From assembly GCA_039029315.1 (NCBI GenBank), contig JBCCGK010000036.1:34779-98778 (forward strand): a stretch of DNA of 64,000 nt. Reading direction: 5' to 3'. The notes beneath the pieces are model-generated. The model did no database searches. It was not told where the DNA came from and saw only the letters and a program-made list of their open reading frames with translations. Numbering within the stretch: the stretch's first letter is position 1; each line of letters opens with the position of its first letter. Of the stretch, positions 9,304 through 17,002 are shown one piece after another. A program made the translations under genes and the position numbers. The stretch comes from JBCCCJ01 sp039029315 (GTDB lineage: Bacteria; Bacteroidota; Bacteroidia; J057).

Positions 9304-12300
9304 TTAATGTTTCATGATTTTTTCGGTAACAGATCCTCGGTCGGTTGTAACCTTGACCATGTAGATTCCAGAAGCCTGACCTTCCAGGTTGAAGCTCTCT
9401 TCAAGCTGAAGCACCCCTTCAGTCATTTTGCGGATCAGAGACTGGCCTCTGGAATTAAAGACTTCAATAGCCAGGTCAGCACGACGATCCAGTTCTACTG
9501 AAAGAACAAAGGTTCCATTATTAGGATTGGGGAATACTGACACATGATTGATACCAGTCGCAACTGGACCAAAGATAGAGGTTGTCATACATTCAATTCC
9601 ACCTACGGTAGCTGTATCATGATACACACATCCATTCGCATCAGTAACTTCGAGGAAATAATCTCCTCCACAAAGATTGGAGATAAACTTCACATTCTCT
9701 CCTGAATCTGTATAGGTATTGGGTCCTGTCCAGCGATAGAAATATGGCTCTACTCCACCAGAAATAGTTGCCACGGCACTTCCATCATAGTTGGTTGAAT
9801 CCATTCCAGCATTTGGGAAAGCCAAAATTGAAGACCCTAGTGCAGGTGGCTCCATAATGGTTGCAACAAGGGTTGCTGTACAGCCATTATCATCAGTAAT
9901 TGTCCCAGTATAAGTTCCTGCGAGAAGGTCACTCAAGTCCGATCCAGCACTTCCATTGTCCCAACTAAAGGCGAGGTTTCCTGTTCCGCCAAAGGCATTC
10001 GCAGAAATAGATCCAGAAGCTTCCCCGGCACAAGGCACGTCTGTTGAAGTAAAGCTGGCTGAAATTCCCACAGGCTCTGAAATAGTTACTGTCGTAAAGT
10101 TGGAACAGCCATTCATATCTGTAACTGTAACCATTGAGGTTCCCGGAGGCAGAGCGGTCGCAGTTGCGTTTGTCTCACCATTGGACCACATATAGGTTTC
10201 ACCACCTCCACCACCAGTAGCTGTAACTGTTGCAGATCCATTATCGGCACCAGCACATGTGATATCAGTAGTCCCAGAAACTGTCAGAGTAGGAGCAGTA
10301 GGATTGCTCAAGACGATACTGATGGTATCCTTGCAGCGCTTGTCATCAGTGATAAGCACCTCATAAATACCAGCAGCAAGATTTGAAATCGTATCATTGG
10401 TGGAATTATTGGCACTTGCTCCCCACTGGAAAGTGTAAGGGGCTACCCCACCACCTGGAACGATAGCGATCTCTCCGTCGGACCCACCACAACCTGGTGT
10501 AATGACAGATGAAGTGTTGCTAAATGGTGCTTGCTTACAGTTATAGAAGAAGTGTGGAGTCTGCGTAAAGTCGGAGCTTCGATCGTAAGCAACATCAGAG
10601 AAATACCACAAACTGGTCTGCAGGAGGGCATTGTTCAAGTCGAAGGACAATGCAGTAACAGGCAAGGTAACTATTGTGCCATTTTCCAGGAGCGTTGGAG
10701 CTGCATGTGGAGCAAGAACGTTAGAGGCCCAAATTCCATCATCAGCTGTCCAGTCAGTAACCTGGGTCATCATTCCAGCGCTGACATCATAAGCAACTGT
10801 CTTCAGGTCAGGAGCATCATTCCCATCATTGGAGTTAGCAGGATCTGAGTCCACCCATGAAAAGAATACAACACTCCCGTCTTCTGATCGAGATGCTTGT
10901 AAATAATTGTCAAAAGTCATAGTGGCTGCTGGATCAGCATTCCCCAGATCACCAAACTCTCCTCTGAATTCATTCTGCCAATCCAAATACAACATATTCA
11001 GATCTCCGAAGCTATCATAGGTGATATCCAAAGCATATTTCTCAATTCCAGAGAATATACTGTAACTAGCAGGATTGTAAGTAAGGGTAGTCGTATCAAT
11101 GAAAGAGGCATGTCCAACCATCACAGTAAAGTGAGGCGCACCATTTTGGTCAACAACCATATCCATGGCAAAGCCTGTAGTCAAGGCCTCTCCTCCAAGG
11201 AAAGCTGTATCTCCTTGTGCAGAGATGAAAATGAAGAAAGACATTGAATCTTGCAATTCATCATTATCCTGCATATTGAACTCTTCGAGGGTCGACCAGT
11301 TCAATCCTCCATCGACAGATTTGGAGTGTATCAGGCTATAGACAGAGTCTACTCCGCCTTTCAAATCTCCTAACATTCCAATAAATCCTGTCATGCCATC
11401 AGGGCTAAAACCGATAGACAAAGAAGTAACAGCAGGATTCACAGGATCGAGATAGTTGGGAGTAATGGTTTGAATAATACTCCAGTCTATTTCATTTGTA
11501 GTAGAATTCCAGATTCCGCGATTGATAAAAATGCTTCCAACGGTGGTTCCGAGTTGTTCCAGTGAGAGATAGAAGAATTCTCCAGGAACTCTCTCTACCA
11601 AAGAATAGACATTCAGATGATTTGCAGCACCTGAAAATGGATAAATTTCCTGGCGGACATCGGGGGTGCTAAAAGCAACACTGTCAGCGAATCCAAGAAC
11701 AGCTCCATCCCATCCCTGGCCGGAAGTATTCAAGACTGGACCTGCATATACAAGTCCAAGGTTCTCAATTTTGGTACTATCAGGGGGCAAAAACAAGAGA
11801 GCGTTTGGATGGCGAGAACGCTGAGAATAGGCAGGATTCAATGGCCCAAGACCATAGCAACCCATAGCAGAGGTTCCTGATGAATTGATTCCAGGTCCAA
11901 CATTCCATGTCATTCCACCATCTGTTGAGATAGAATAGCGATAAATCCCATTATCATCGGGATCTACTCCACCACAAGTCGAAATATTCTGTCTGTGGAT
12001 CAGCGCAAGTGAGCCGCCATTTGTGCCAGCATCTGGCTCAACTGAAATCAGGTTGACATGCTCATAGGTAAAGGTGTAACCATTAGAGGCTTCCCCAATC
12101 TTGATTGAGGTTACAGCATCAGAAGTGACGGTTCCCAATGGTACGGAAGGCGTAGAAGGAGTAGTAGCGGAAGTCGAAGTTTGACCATGCCAATCATTCT
12201 GAGGCTGATATTTCACAGACTGAGAGACTTGATCCAACTGAGTTTCCATTTGACGCATTGATCTTTGGCCAAAGAGGCCTACCGTGATCATAGACGCCAT

Positions 12301-12324
12301 AAGCAGGGTACATAATTTTCTCAT
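9304..12324 (-). CDS. Large T9SS-secreted protein with Asp-boxes and SprB-like repeats
   Basis: The 1006-aa protein begins with a signal peptide (MRKLCTLLMASMITVGLFG). The N-terminal ~580 residues carry two Asp-box motifs, S-T-D-G-G-M-T-W (133-140) and S-V-D-G-G-L-N-W (336-343), typical of BNR/sialidase-like beta-propellers. Between ~610 and ~910 are four repeats of the SprB/PKD-like type, each with a 'C-G/A-x-x-x-G' opening, a 'Y-x-W' centre and a 'G-x-Y-x-V/G-x-I/V-T-D-x-x-G/R-C' ending. The C-terminus is a T9SS sorting domain ('VSVFPNPNNGTFVLSVELD'). It is probably a surface or released adhesin-like protein; enzymatic activity is not evident because no sialidase catalytic residues were recognised. 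It is monocistronic. Confidence 0.88.
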   Translation of the reverse strand: MRKLCTLLMASMITVGLFGQRSMRQMETQLDQVSQSVKYQPQNDWHGQTSTSATTPSTPSVPLGTVTSDAVTSIKIGEASNGYTFTYEHVNLISVEPDAGTNGGSLALIHRQNISTCGGVDPDDNGIYRYSISTDGGMTWNVGPGINSSGTSAMGCYGLGPLNPAYSQRSRHPNALLFLPPDSTKIENLGLVYAGPVLNTSGQGWDGAVLGFADSVAFSTPDVRQEIYPFSGAANHLNVYSLVERVPGEFFYLSLEQLGTTVGSIFINRGIWNSTTNEIDWSIIQTITPNYLDPVNPAVTSLSIGFSPDGMTGFIGMLGDLKGGVDSVYSLIHSKSVDGGLNWSTLEEFNMQDNDELQDSMSFFIFISAQGDTAFLGGEALTTGFAMDMVVDQNGAPHFTVMVGHASFIDTTTLTYNPASYSIFSGIEKYALDITYDSFGDLNMLYLDWQNEFRGEFGDLGNADPAATMTFDNYLQASRSEDGSVVFFSWVDSDPANSNDGNDAPDLKTVAYDVSAGMMTQVTDWTADDGIWASNVLAPHAAPTLLENGTIVTLPVTALSFDLNNALLQTSLWYFSDVAYDRSSDFTQTPHFFYNCKQAPFSNTSSVITPGCGGSDGEIAIVPGGGVAPYTFQWGASANNSTNDTISNLAAGIYEVLITDDKRCKDTISIVLSNPTAPTLTVSGTTDITCAGADNGSATVTATGGGGGETYMWSNGETNATATALPPGTSMVTVTDMNGCSNFTTVTISEPVGISASFTSTDVPCAGEASGSISANAFGGTGNLAFSWDNGSAGSDLSDLLAGTYTGTITDDNGCTATLVATIMEPPALGSSILAFPNAGMDSTNYDGSAVATISGGVEPYFYRWTGPNTYTDSGENVKFISNLCGGDYFLEVTDANGCVYHDTATVGGIECMTTSIFGPVATGINHVSVFPNPNNGTFVLSVELDRRADLAIEVFNSRGQSLIRKMTEGVLQLEESFNLEGQASGIYMVKVTTDRGSVTEKIMKH

Positions 12325-12605
12325 AATCTACCTACTTTAAGACAATTTTGGTTAAAGGTTTATACTGAACAAAAGCAAATAATAACTTTGCTAACGATTA
12401 AAAAAACAACGTAAGGTAAATATAGTTCGGCTCAAGTAAAAACCATACCTGAATTTTAAAAAATGATTACGCAGATTCTGCATCCATCCCCCACATATCC
12501 AAATACAAATAACTGACTATCAACCAATTAAATCACAACCCCAATAACCTATTCTACCCACTAAAATTCTCATTTTGCCCCCTGAGTTTCGAATTCTAAA
12601 AAAAA

Positions 12606-12637
12606 TTGGGAATCTGCTATACACCTCTCTATATTTG
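12606..12637 (+). promoter_or_regulatory. Promoter for the metY riboswitch leader
   Basis: TATATTTG at 12630-12637 is an exact TAnnTTTG -7 element. TTGG at 12606-12609 lies 20 nt upstream and resembles the -33 TTTG. Transcription would begin near 12642, about 37 nt before the riboswitch. The rest of 12325-12605 is AT-rich and shows nothing else recognisable. Confidence 0.6.
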
Positions 12638-12678
12638 TCTTATCAAATGTTGCATCTTTTCTAAAGATGTTTTTGATC

Positions 12679-12783
12679 ATATAAAGAATGAGGCGAGAGA
12701 TCTGGCTCTTTGACCCTCTGGCAACCTATCACAGAATATGAATAAGGTGCCCCATCCAGACCTGCCGAAAGCAGGAAATATAT
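12679..12783 (+). promoter_or_regulatory. SAM-I (S-box) riboswitch aptamer
   Basis: The conserved SAM-I parts appear in order. P1 is ATATA (12679-12683) with TATAT (12779-12783). AAGA follows, then P2 GAGG/CCTC with a kink-turn-like CGA...TGA. The P2 loop TCTGG (12701-12705) is exactly complementary to CCAGA (12756-12760), the diagnostic pseudoknot. The core GGCAACC (12720-12726) and AGGTGCC (12745-12751) form P3, and CCTGC-CGAAA-GCAGG (12761-12775) is P4. It lies ahead of metY, the expected target: SAM-I RNAs bind S-adenosylmethionine and shut off methionine synthesis. P1 is only 5 bp. Confidence 0.88.
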
Positions 12784-12861
12784 TCAAATTCATCCAGATT
12801 ATGAACAGGTGCCTCTACTCTCCCCCCCAATTTTCTATCTCCCATCTTGTTTTAGACAAAC

Positions 12862-12923
12862 TCCTTTCTACCAGAAAAGGAATTATGTCCTCATTATCAA
12901 TTAATTATCTTTTCTTATTATGA
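12862..12923 (+). other. Possible expression platform: hairpin plus 12-codon leader ORF coupled to metY
   Basis: TCCTTTCT (12862-12869) can pair with AGAAAAGGA (12873-12881, one bulged A). This would hide the purine-rich AAAAGGA that precedes an ATG at 12885. That ATG opens a 12-residue frame (MSSLSINYLFLL) whose TGA (12921-12923) overlaps the metY ATG (12920-12922). This is the arrangement expected for translational coupling. Whether the riboswitch acts through this hairpin is inference; no U-tract terminator was found. Confidence 0.4.
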
Positions 12924-14218
12924 GTCAAAATTATCGATTCGAGACACTGCAACTACACGCTGGACAGGAAGTAGAACAAACCACCCTTTCACGAGCAGTT
13001 CCTATTTATCAAACCACCTCTTATTTGTTCAAAGACAGCGAACATGCTGCCAAACTGTTTGGCCTTCAGGAATTCGGGAACATCTACACCCGAATCATGA
13101 ATCCAACCACAGATGTGTTCGAAAAAAGAATCGCAGCATTAGAAGGAGGAGCCATGGCAGTCGCTACGGCCTCTGGACAGGCAGCACAATTTTTGGCATT
13201 GAACAATATTGTAGAGGCTGGACAAAATATCATTGCTTCATCTCATCTGTATGGAGGAACCTACAATCAGATGAAAGTAGCTTTCCAAAGAATTGGGATT
13301 GATGTTCGATTTGCAGATGGCGTCAAACTGGATTCTTATGAGCCATTGATTGACGAAAATACACGAGCCATCTATATGGAAACAATCGGAAATCCTGAGT
13401 TTAGTGTTCCTGACTTTGAAGGCTTTGCCAAATTGGGACAAAAACATGGCATCCCCGTGGTGGTGGATAATACCTTTGGAGCAGGCGGATATCTGTGTCA
13501 GCCTATCAAATATGGTGTAAATGTCGTAACCCATTCCGCAACCAAATGGATTGGCGGTCATGGGACAAGTATTGGCGGCGTATTGATCGACGCAGGGAAC
13601 TTTGATTATGGCAATGGGAAATTCAAACAATTTTCAGAGCCATCCGCTGGATATCACGGGATGGTCTTCAATGATATATTTGGTCCTGGTGGGCCATTTG
13701 GAAATATCGCCTTTGCCATTAGAGCCAGAGTAGAAGGTCTGCGTGACTTTGGACCAGCACTGAGTCCATTCAATTCCTTCTTGCTCCTTCAAGGATTGGA
13801 GACACTTTCTCTTCGGGTACAGCGAACTGTTGACAATGCGATGGAACTCGCAAATTGGTTCAGTTCCCACCCCAAAGTCACCGCTGTCAAATATGCCGGA
13901 CTTGCCAGTCATGCTGGACACGAAACTGCAAAGAAATATTTGAGAAATGGATTTGGAGGGGTACTCTCTATAGAATTGGCCGGCACCCGTGAGACGACCA
14001 TTGAGTTTGTGAACAGCCTGCAATTGGTTAGCCATTTGGCAAATGTGGGAGATGCAAAATCTTTGATTATCCATCCTTCTTCGACTACCCACCAACAGCT
14101 ATCTGCTGAAGAACAAGCTGCTGCTGGCGTTTCTCCAACAGGTTTGCGAATCTCTGCCGGAATAGAACATATCGATGACATCAAAGCAGACTTTGAGCAA
14201 GCATTTGAGAAAATCTAA
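12920..14218 (+). CDS. metY: O-acetylhomoserine sulfhydrylase (aminocarboxypropyltransferase)
   Basis: The 432-aa protein is a Cys/Met-metabolism PLP enzyme of the MetY type, which joins O-acetylhomoserine with sulfide (or methanethiol) to give homocysteine (or methionine). Visible features are an N-terminal 'FETLQLHAGQE', the PLP-phosphate-binding region 'YTRIMNPTTD' and 'SGQAAQFLAL', and the Schiff-base lysine Lys209 in 'HSATKWIGGHG'. Its length (~430) separates MetY from the shorter MetB/MetC enzymes (~390). The ATG at 12920 follows a SAM-I riboswitch, and metX lies downstream, together forming the direct-sulfhydrylation route to homocysteine. A hairpin and an inserted palindromic element separate it from metX, so co-transcription is uncertain. 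Confidence 0.95.
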   Translation: MSQNYRFETLQLHAGQEVEQTTLSRAVPIYQTTSYLFKDSEHAAKLFGLQEFGNIYTRIMNPTTDVFEKRIAALEGGAMAVATASGQAAQFLALNNIVEAGQNIIASSHLYGGTYNQMKVAFQRIGIDVRFADGVKLDSYEPLIDENTRAIYMETIGNPEFSVPDFEGFAKLGQKHGIPVVVDNTFGAGGYLCQPIKYGVNVVTHSATKWIGGHGTSIGGVLIDAGNFDYGNGKFKQFSEPSAGYHGMVFNDIFGPGGPFGNIAFAIRARVEGLRDFGPALSPFNSFLLLQGLETLSLRVQRTVDNAMELANWFSSHPKVTAVKYAGLASHAGHETAKKYLRNGFGGVLSIELAGTRETTIEFVNSLQLVSHLANVGDAKSLIIHPSSTTHQQLSAEEQAAAGVSPTGLRISAGIEHIDDIKADFEQAFEKI

Positions 14219-14240
14219 ATCCTTGTGAATTAATTGAACC

Positions 14241-14271
14241 ATAGCTGGCAGATTTGATATCTGCCAGCTAT
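14241..14271 (+). terminator. 13-bp hairpin after metY
   Basis: ATAGCTGGCAGAT (14241-14253) and ATCTGCCAGCTAT (14259-14271) pair perfectly around 5 nt, 22 nt after the metY stop. Only CTT follows, so it is either a weak intrinsic terminator or an mRNA 3' stabiliser. Confidence 0.55.
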
Positions 14272-14275
14272 CTTA

Positions 14276-14436
14276 GAGACTGTTTTAAAATCTGTTACTT
14301 ATTTTTTGTATGCGTCTTTTTTCCTCATCCAGCGGTTTTTTTTGTTCCCATAGCTCCACTATGAGAACAAAAAAGAGCCTTGTCTGAGAAAAAAATGCCC
14401 TCTAAAAATTCTCAGCACAGATTCCTAAACAGTCTC
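14276..14436. mobile_element. MITE-like palindromic element (161 bp) with terminal inverted repeats and TTA duplication
   Basis: The ends are imperfect 20-bp inverted repeats: GAGACTGTTT-taa-AATCTGT (14276-14295) and ACAGATT-cct-AAACAGTCTC (14417-14436), 17 of 20 matching. Both ends are flanked by TTA (14273-14275 and 14437-14439), a likely target-site duplication. The interior is also self-complementary: TTTTTTGTTCcCATAG (14338-14353) pairs with CTATGaGAACAAAAAA (14359-14374), and TTTTTT-CTCA/TGAG-AAAAAA arms enclose it. There is no coding capacity, so it would need a transposase in trans. Terminal GAGACTGTTT and a 3-bp TNA duplication suggest derivation from an IS5-like element (inference). 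Confidence 0.7.
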
Positions 14437-14525
14437 TTAGTCGTGACTGTCGGAATCTAATCTTAAGAATTAGTATGGTCTTTTTTCGGACTCCTCTGAG
14501 AGTTGACTGAGAGCAATTCACATTC

Positions 14526-15581
14526 ATGAAACCCGAACAGTCCCCTGGGCTCCTCGCTAACTTTATCGTGAACAATTTGTACCACTTTTCAGAATCATTC
14601 CTTTTAGAATCAGGTGAATCCCTTCCCGAATTTACCCTCGCTTACCAAACATGGGGGAACCTCAATGCTGATAAAAGCAATGTCATATGGGTCTGCCATG
14701 CACTCACCGCCAATGCGGCAGTAGACGATTGGTGGCCCAACATGTTGGGGAAAGATCTCCTGCTAGATCCAGAAAAGCATTTCATCATTTGTGCCAATAT
14801 GTTAGGATCATGTTATGGTTCTACACATGCCCTGTCACAGAATCCAGCTACAGGATCTCCTTATTTTCATCAATTTCCATTGCTGACCAATCGGGATATT
14901 GTTCGAGCGTTTGATCTGTTGAGACAATCGTTAGGGATCAACAGGATTCATTCCATCATGGGAGGGTCTTTGGGAGGCCAACAGGTACTCGAATGGGCCA
15001 TCATGAACCCTGATTTGTTTGACAATATCATTCCCATAGCCACCAATGCCCAACACTCTCCCTGGGGAGTCGCTTTCAATGAATCCCAGAGGCTTGCGAT
15101 TCAAGCTGATCACAGCTGGAAAGAAAATAGCCCACTGGCTGGTCAGGCCGGGCTGAAAGCTGCCAGATCGGTGGCCTTGTTGTCCTACCGAAATTACCAG
15201 ACGTATTCCTCCACACAACAAGAGACAGATCATCAAACGATTGAGGATTTTCGTGCCTCTTCCTATCAAAGATATCAAGGGGATAAATTGGTGAAACGCT
15301 TTAATGCCTTCTCCTATTGGACGTTATCAAAAGCGATGGATTCTCAAAATGTCGCCCGGTCCAGAAACTCTGTCCAGGAGGCTCTTTCTCTTATTCAGGC
15401 CAACTGTCTTGTCATTGGGGTTGGTTCTGATGTGCTATTCCCAATTCAGGAACAACAACTGTTACATCAATTGATTCCACATTCACACTTTTTTGAAGTA
15501 CAATCTTCCTATGGACATGATGGTTTTTTGATCGAAACTGATCAAATCAGCCAGGCTGTCCAACAATTCTGGCAAGGCTAA
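14526..15581 (+). CDS. metX: Homoserine O-acetyltransferase
   Basis: The 351-aa alpha/beta-hydrolase-fold acyltransferase matches the MetX length and motifs: an N-terminal 'LESGESLPEFTLAYQTWG', 'NMLGSCYGSTHALSQNPATG', the nucleophile Ser148 in 'GGSLGG', Asp302 in 'GSDVLFP', and His331 in 'SYGHDGFLIE'. It transfers an acetyl group from acetyl-CoA to homoserine, making the substrate for MetY. The acyl donor (acetyl versus succinyl) cannot be settled by eye, but pairing with MetY favours acetyl. No second riboswitch was found in the 89 nt between the MITE-like element and the ATG, so its regulation may differ from that of metY. Confidence 0.93.
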   Translation: MKPEQSPGLLANFIVNNLYHFSESFLLESGESLPEFTLAYQTWGNLNADKSNVIWVCHALTANAAVDDWWPNMLGKDLLLDPEKHFIICANMLGSCYGSTHALSQNPATGSPYFHQFPLLTNRDIVRAFDLLRQSLGINRIHSIMGGSLGGQQVLEWAIMNPDLFDNIIPIATNAQHSPWGVAFNESQRLAIQADHSWKENSPLAGQAGLKAARSVALLSYRNYQTYSSTQQETDHQTIEDFRASSYQRYQGDKLVKRFNAFSYWTLSKAMDSQNVARSRNSVQEALSLIQANCLVIGVGSDVLFPIQEQQLLHQLIPHSHFFEVQSSYGHDGFLIETDQISQAVQQFWQG

Positions 15582-15671
15582 TTGATCGTGCCAAAAAAGA
15601 GAGGAAAGGAAGGAATTTCCCCCATTCTCATAGATTCTTATCCTTTTTTTCACGAAATTTGGATAAGATAT

Positions 15672-16736
15672 ATGGAAGAATTCCCTGAATACCTCAAGGG
15701 GCGAGGTGCCCAGATCAATCCCAAGAATCAATTTCAACAGCACAGGCTGGATACTCAGGTGGAAGATGGCCTGGATGAACCTCTCGTCCCATCCCGTGAA
15801 ACAGAATTCATTTACGACCATCCCAAAAAAATCATCAACAAGGTCAGCAGTCCTGACATTCCCCTGGATTATTCCATCAATCCCTATCAGGGTTGTGAAC
15901 ATGGGTGTACCTACTGCTATGCACGCAACTCTCACGAATACTGGGGATATAGCGCAGGTTTGGATTTTGAACGAAAAATTATTGTCAAACCCGATGCGCC
16001 CGCTCTGCTTGAAAAAGAGTTGAGACATCCCAAATGGGAACCCAAACCTGTCATGTTCAGTGGCAATACCGATTGCTATCAGCCGATCGAGCGAAAACTG
16101 AACATCACCCGCCAGTGTCTTGAAGTCTTTTTGAAATACAAACATCCTGTCAGTATTATTACCAAGAACAGCCTGGTCCTTAGAGATCTGGATCTATTGA
16201 CAGAACTCGCCAAAGATCAATTGGTACATGTTTTCATCACCATTACCAGCCTGGATGAATCCTTGAGGCGGTTAATGGAGCCAAGAACAGCTTCTTCCAT
16301 CAAACGACTCGAAGTTGTCAGGCGATTGTCAGAGGCCGGGATTCCCGTTGGTGTGATGTTGGGACCAGTCATTCCTGGTCTTAACAATCATGAAATTCCC
16401 AACTTAGTGAAGGAGACGGCAAATGCTGGTGCTCTGGCTGCTGGCTATACTTTTGTAAGGTTGAATGGAGCCGTAGGACAAATATTTGAAAACTGGATCA
16501 GGAAAAACTTTCCTGACAGAGCAGACAAGGTCCTAAGCCAGATTATGGGTGCTCATGGCGGCAAACTTTCAGATAGTCGATTTGGCAAGCGTATGAGTGG
16601 AGAAGGAGAGATCGCCAAAAGCGTTGCACAATTGTTCCGCATTAGCAAGAAGAAATATTTTGAAGGGAGAAGCCTCCCAGCTTATAATCTTACGGCCTTT
16701 CACCAGACTGATCGCGGGCAAATGCGATTATTTTAG
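15672..16736 (+). CDS. PA0069-type radical SAM protein
   Basis: The product is 354 aa from the ATG at 15672. The frame is open back to 15582, but family members start close to the 'KGRGAQINPKNQF' motif, which is at residue 9 here. The radical SAM cluster motif CxxxCxxC is at Cys75, Cys79, Cys82 ('GCEHGCTYCYARNSHEYWG'), matching the spore-photoproduct-lyase-like PA0069 family. 'GNTDCYQPIERKLNITRQ' and 'GVMLGPVIPGLNNHE' are further family signatures. It binds a 4Fe-4S cluster and SAM; its substrate is not known, and a role in DNA repair is only suggested by distant SplB likeness. The stop lies 71 nt from the convergent minus-strand genes. Confidence 0.9.
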   Translation: MEEFPEYLKGRGAQINPKNQFQQHRLDTQVEDGLDEPLVPSRETEFIYDHPKKIINKVSSPDIPLDYSINPYQGCEHGCTYCYARNSHEYWGYSAGLDFERKIIVKPDAPALLEKELRHPKWEPKPVMFSGNTDCYQPIERKLNITRQCLEVFLKYKHPVSIITKNSLVLRDLDLLTELAKDQLVHVFITITSLDESLRRLMEPRTASSIKRLEVVRRLSEAGIPVGVMLGPVIPGLNNHEIPNLVKETANAGALAAGYTFVRLNGAVGQIFENWIRKNFPDRADKVLSQIMGAHGGKLSDSRFGKRMSGEGEIAKSVAQLFRISKKKYFEGRSLPAYNLTAFHQTDRGQMRLF

Positions 16737-16807
16737 AGAGCGAAAAGGCAGATGTCCCTATTTTGGGGATCGGTCAATCAGCCTTACCGTTTTTCGTCTT
16801 ACTGATG

Positions 16808-16996
16808 TTAAGGAGTAATGATGATATTCTCAGAAATTGGCAAAGCAAGGGTATCGACTTCTGCTGTGTGTTCAGAAGTAGCATTTGGTAGGTAAATATC
16901 AATTATTTGCATCAATCCAACCCCCAGCATAAGGAGCAGGACGATCCTCCCCAAAGCTACCTTCAGGGATAGAGTTTGTCTGGAAGAAATCCTCAT
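16808..16996 (-). CDS. Small single-pass membrane protein
   Basis: The 62-aa frame begins 6 nt after the stop of the transglycosylase gene, on the same strand. It has a basic N-terminus (MRISSRQTLSLKVALGR), one transmembrane helix (~residues 15-35, 'IVLLLMLGVGLMQIIDIYL') and a short, mildly acidic C-terminal segment. It is not recognised from any family. The tight spacing and clean topology argue that it is real and translated with the upstream gene; it may be a partner of the transglycosylase. Confidence 0.5.
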   Translation of the reverse strand: MRISSRQTLSLKVALGRIVLLLMLGVGLMQIIDIYLPNATSEHTAEVDTLALPISENIIITP

Positions 16997-17002
16997 GTCG
17001 AT

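Noticed and set aside
12738..12923. 61-aa frame upstream of metY
   Set aside because: It starts inside the riboswitch aptamer and has no protein-like composition; only its last 12 codons may be translated as a leader ORF.
13634..14095. 153-aa frame antisense to metY
   Set aside because: Shadow frame over the conserved C-terminal half of MetY.
14457..14473. CTAAT...ATTAG palindrome ahead of metX as operator
   Set aside because: Only 5-bp arms in AT-rich DNA; expected by chance.
15483..16145. 220-aa frame antisense to metX and the radical SAM gene
   Set aside because: Covers two well-supported genes on the other strand; no motif or start signal.
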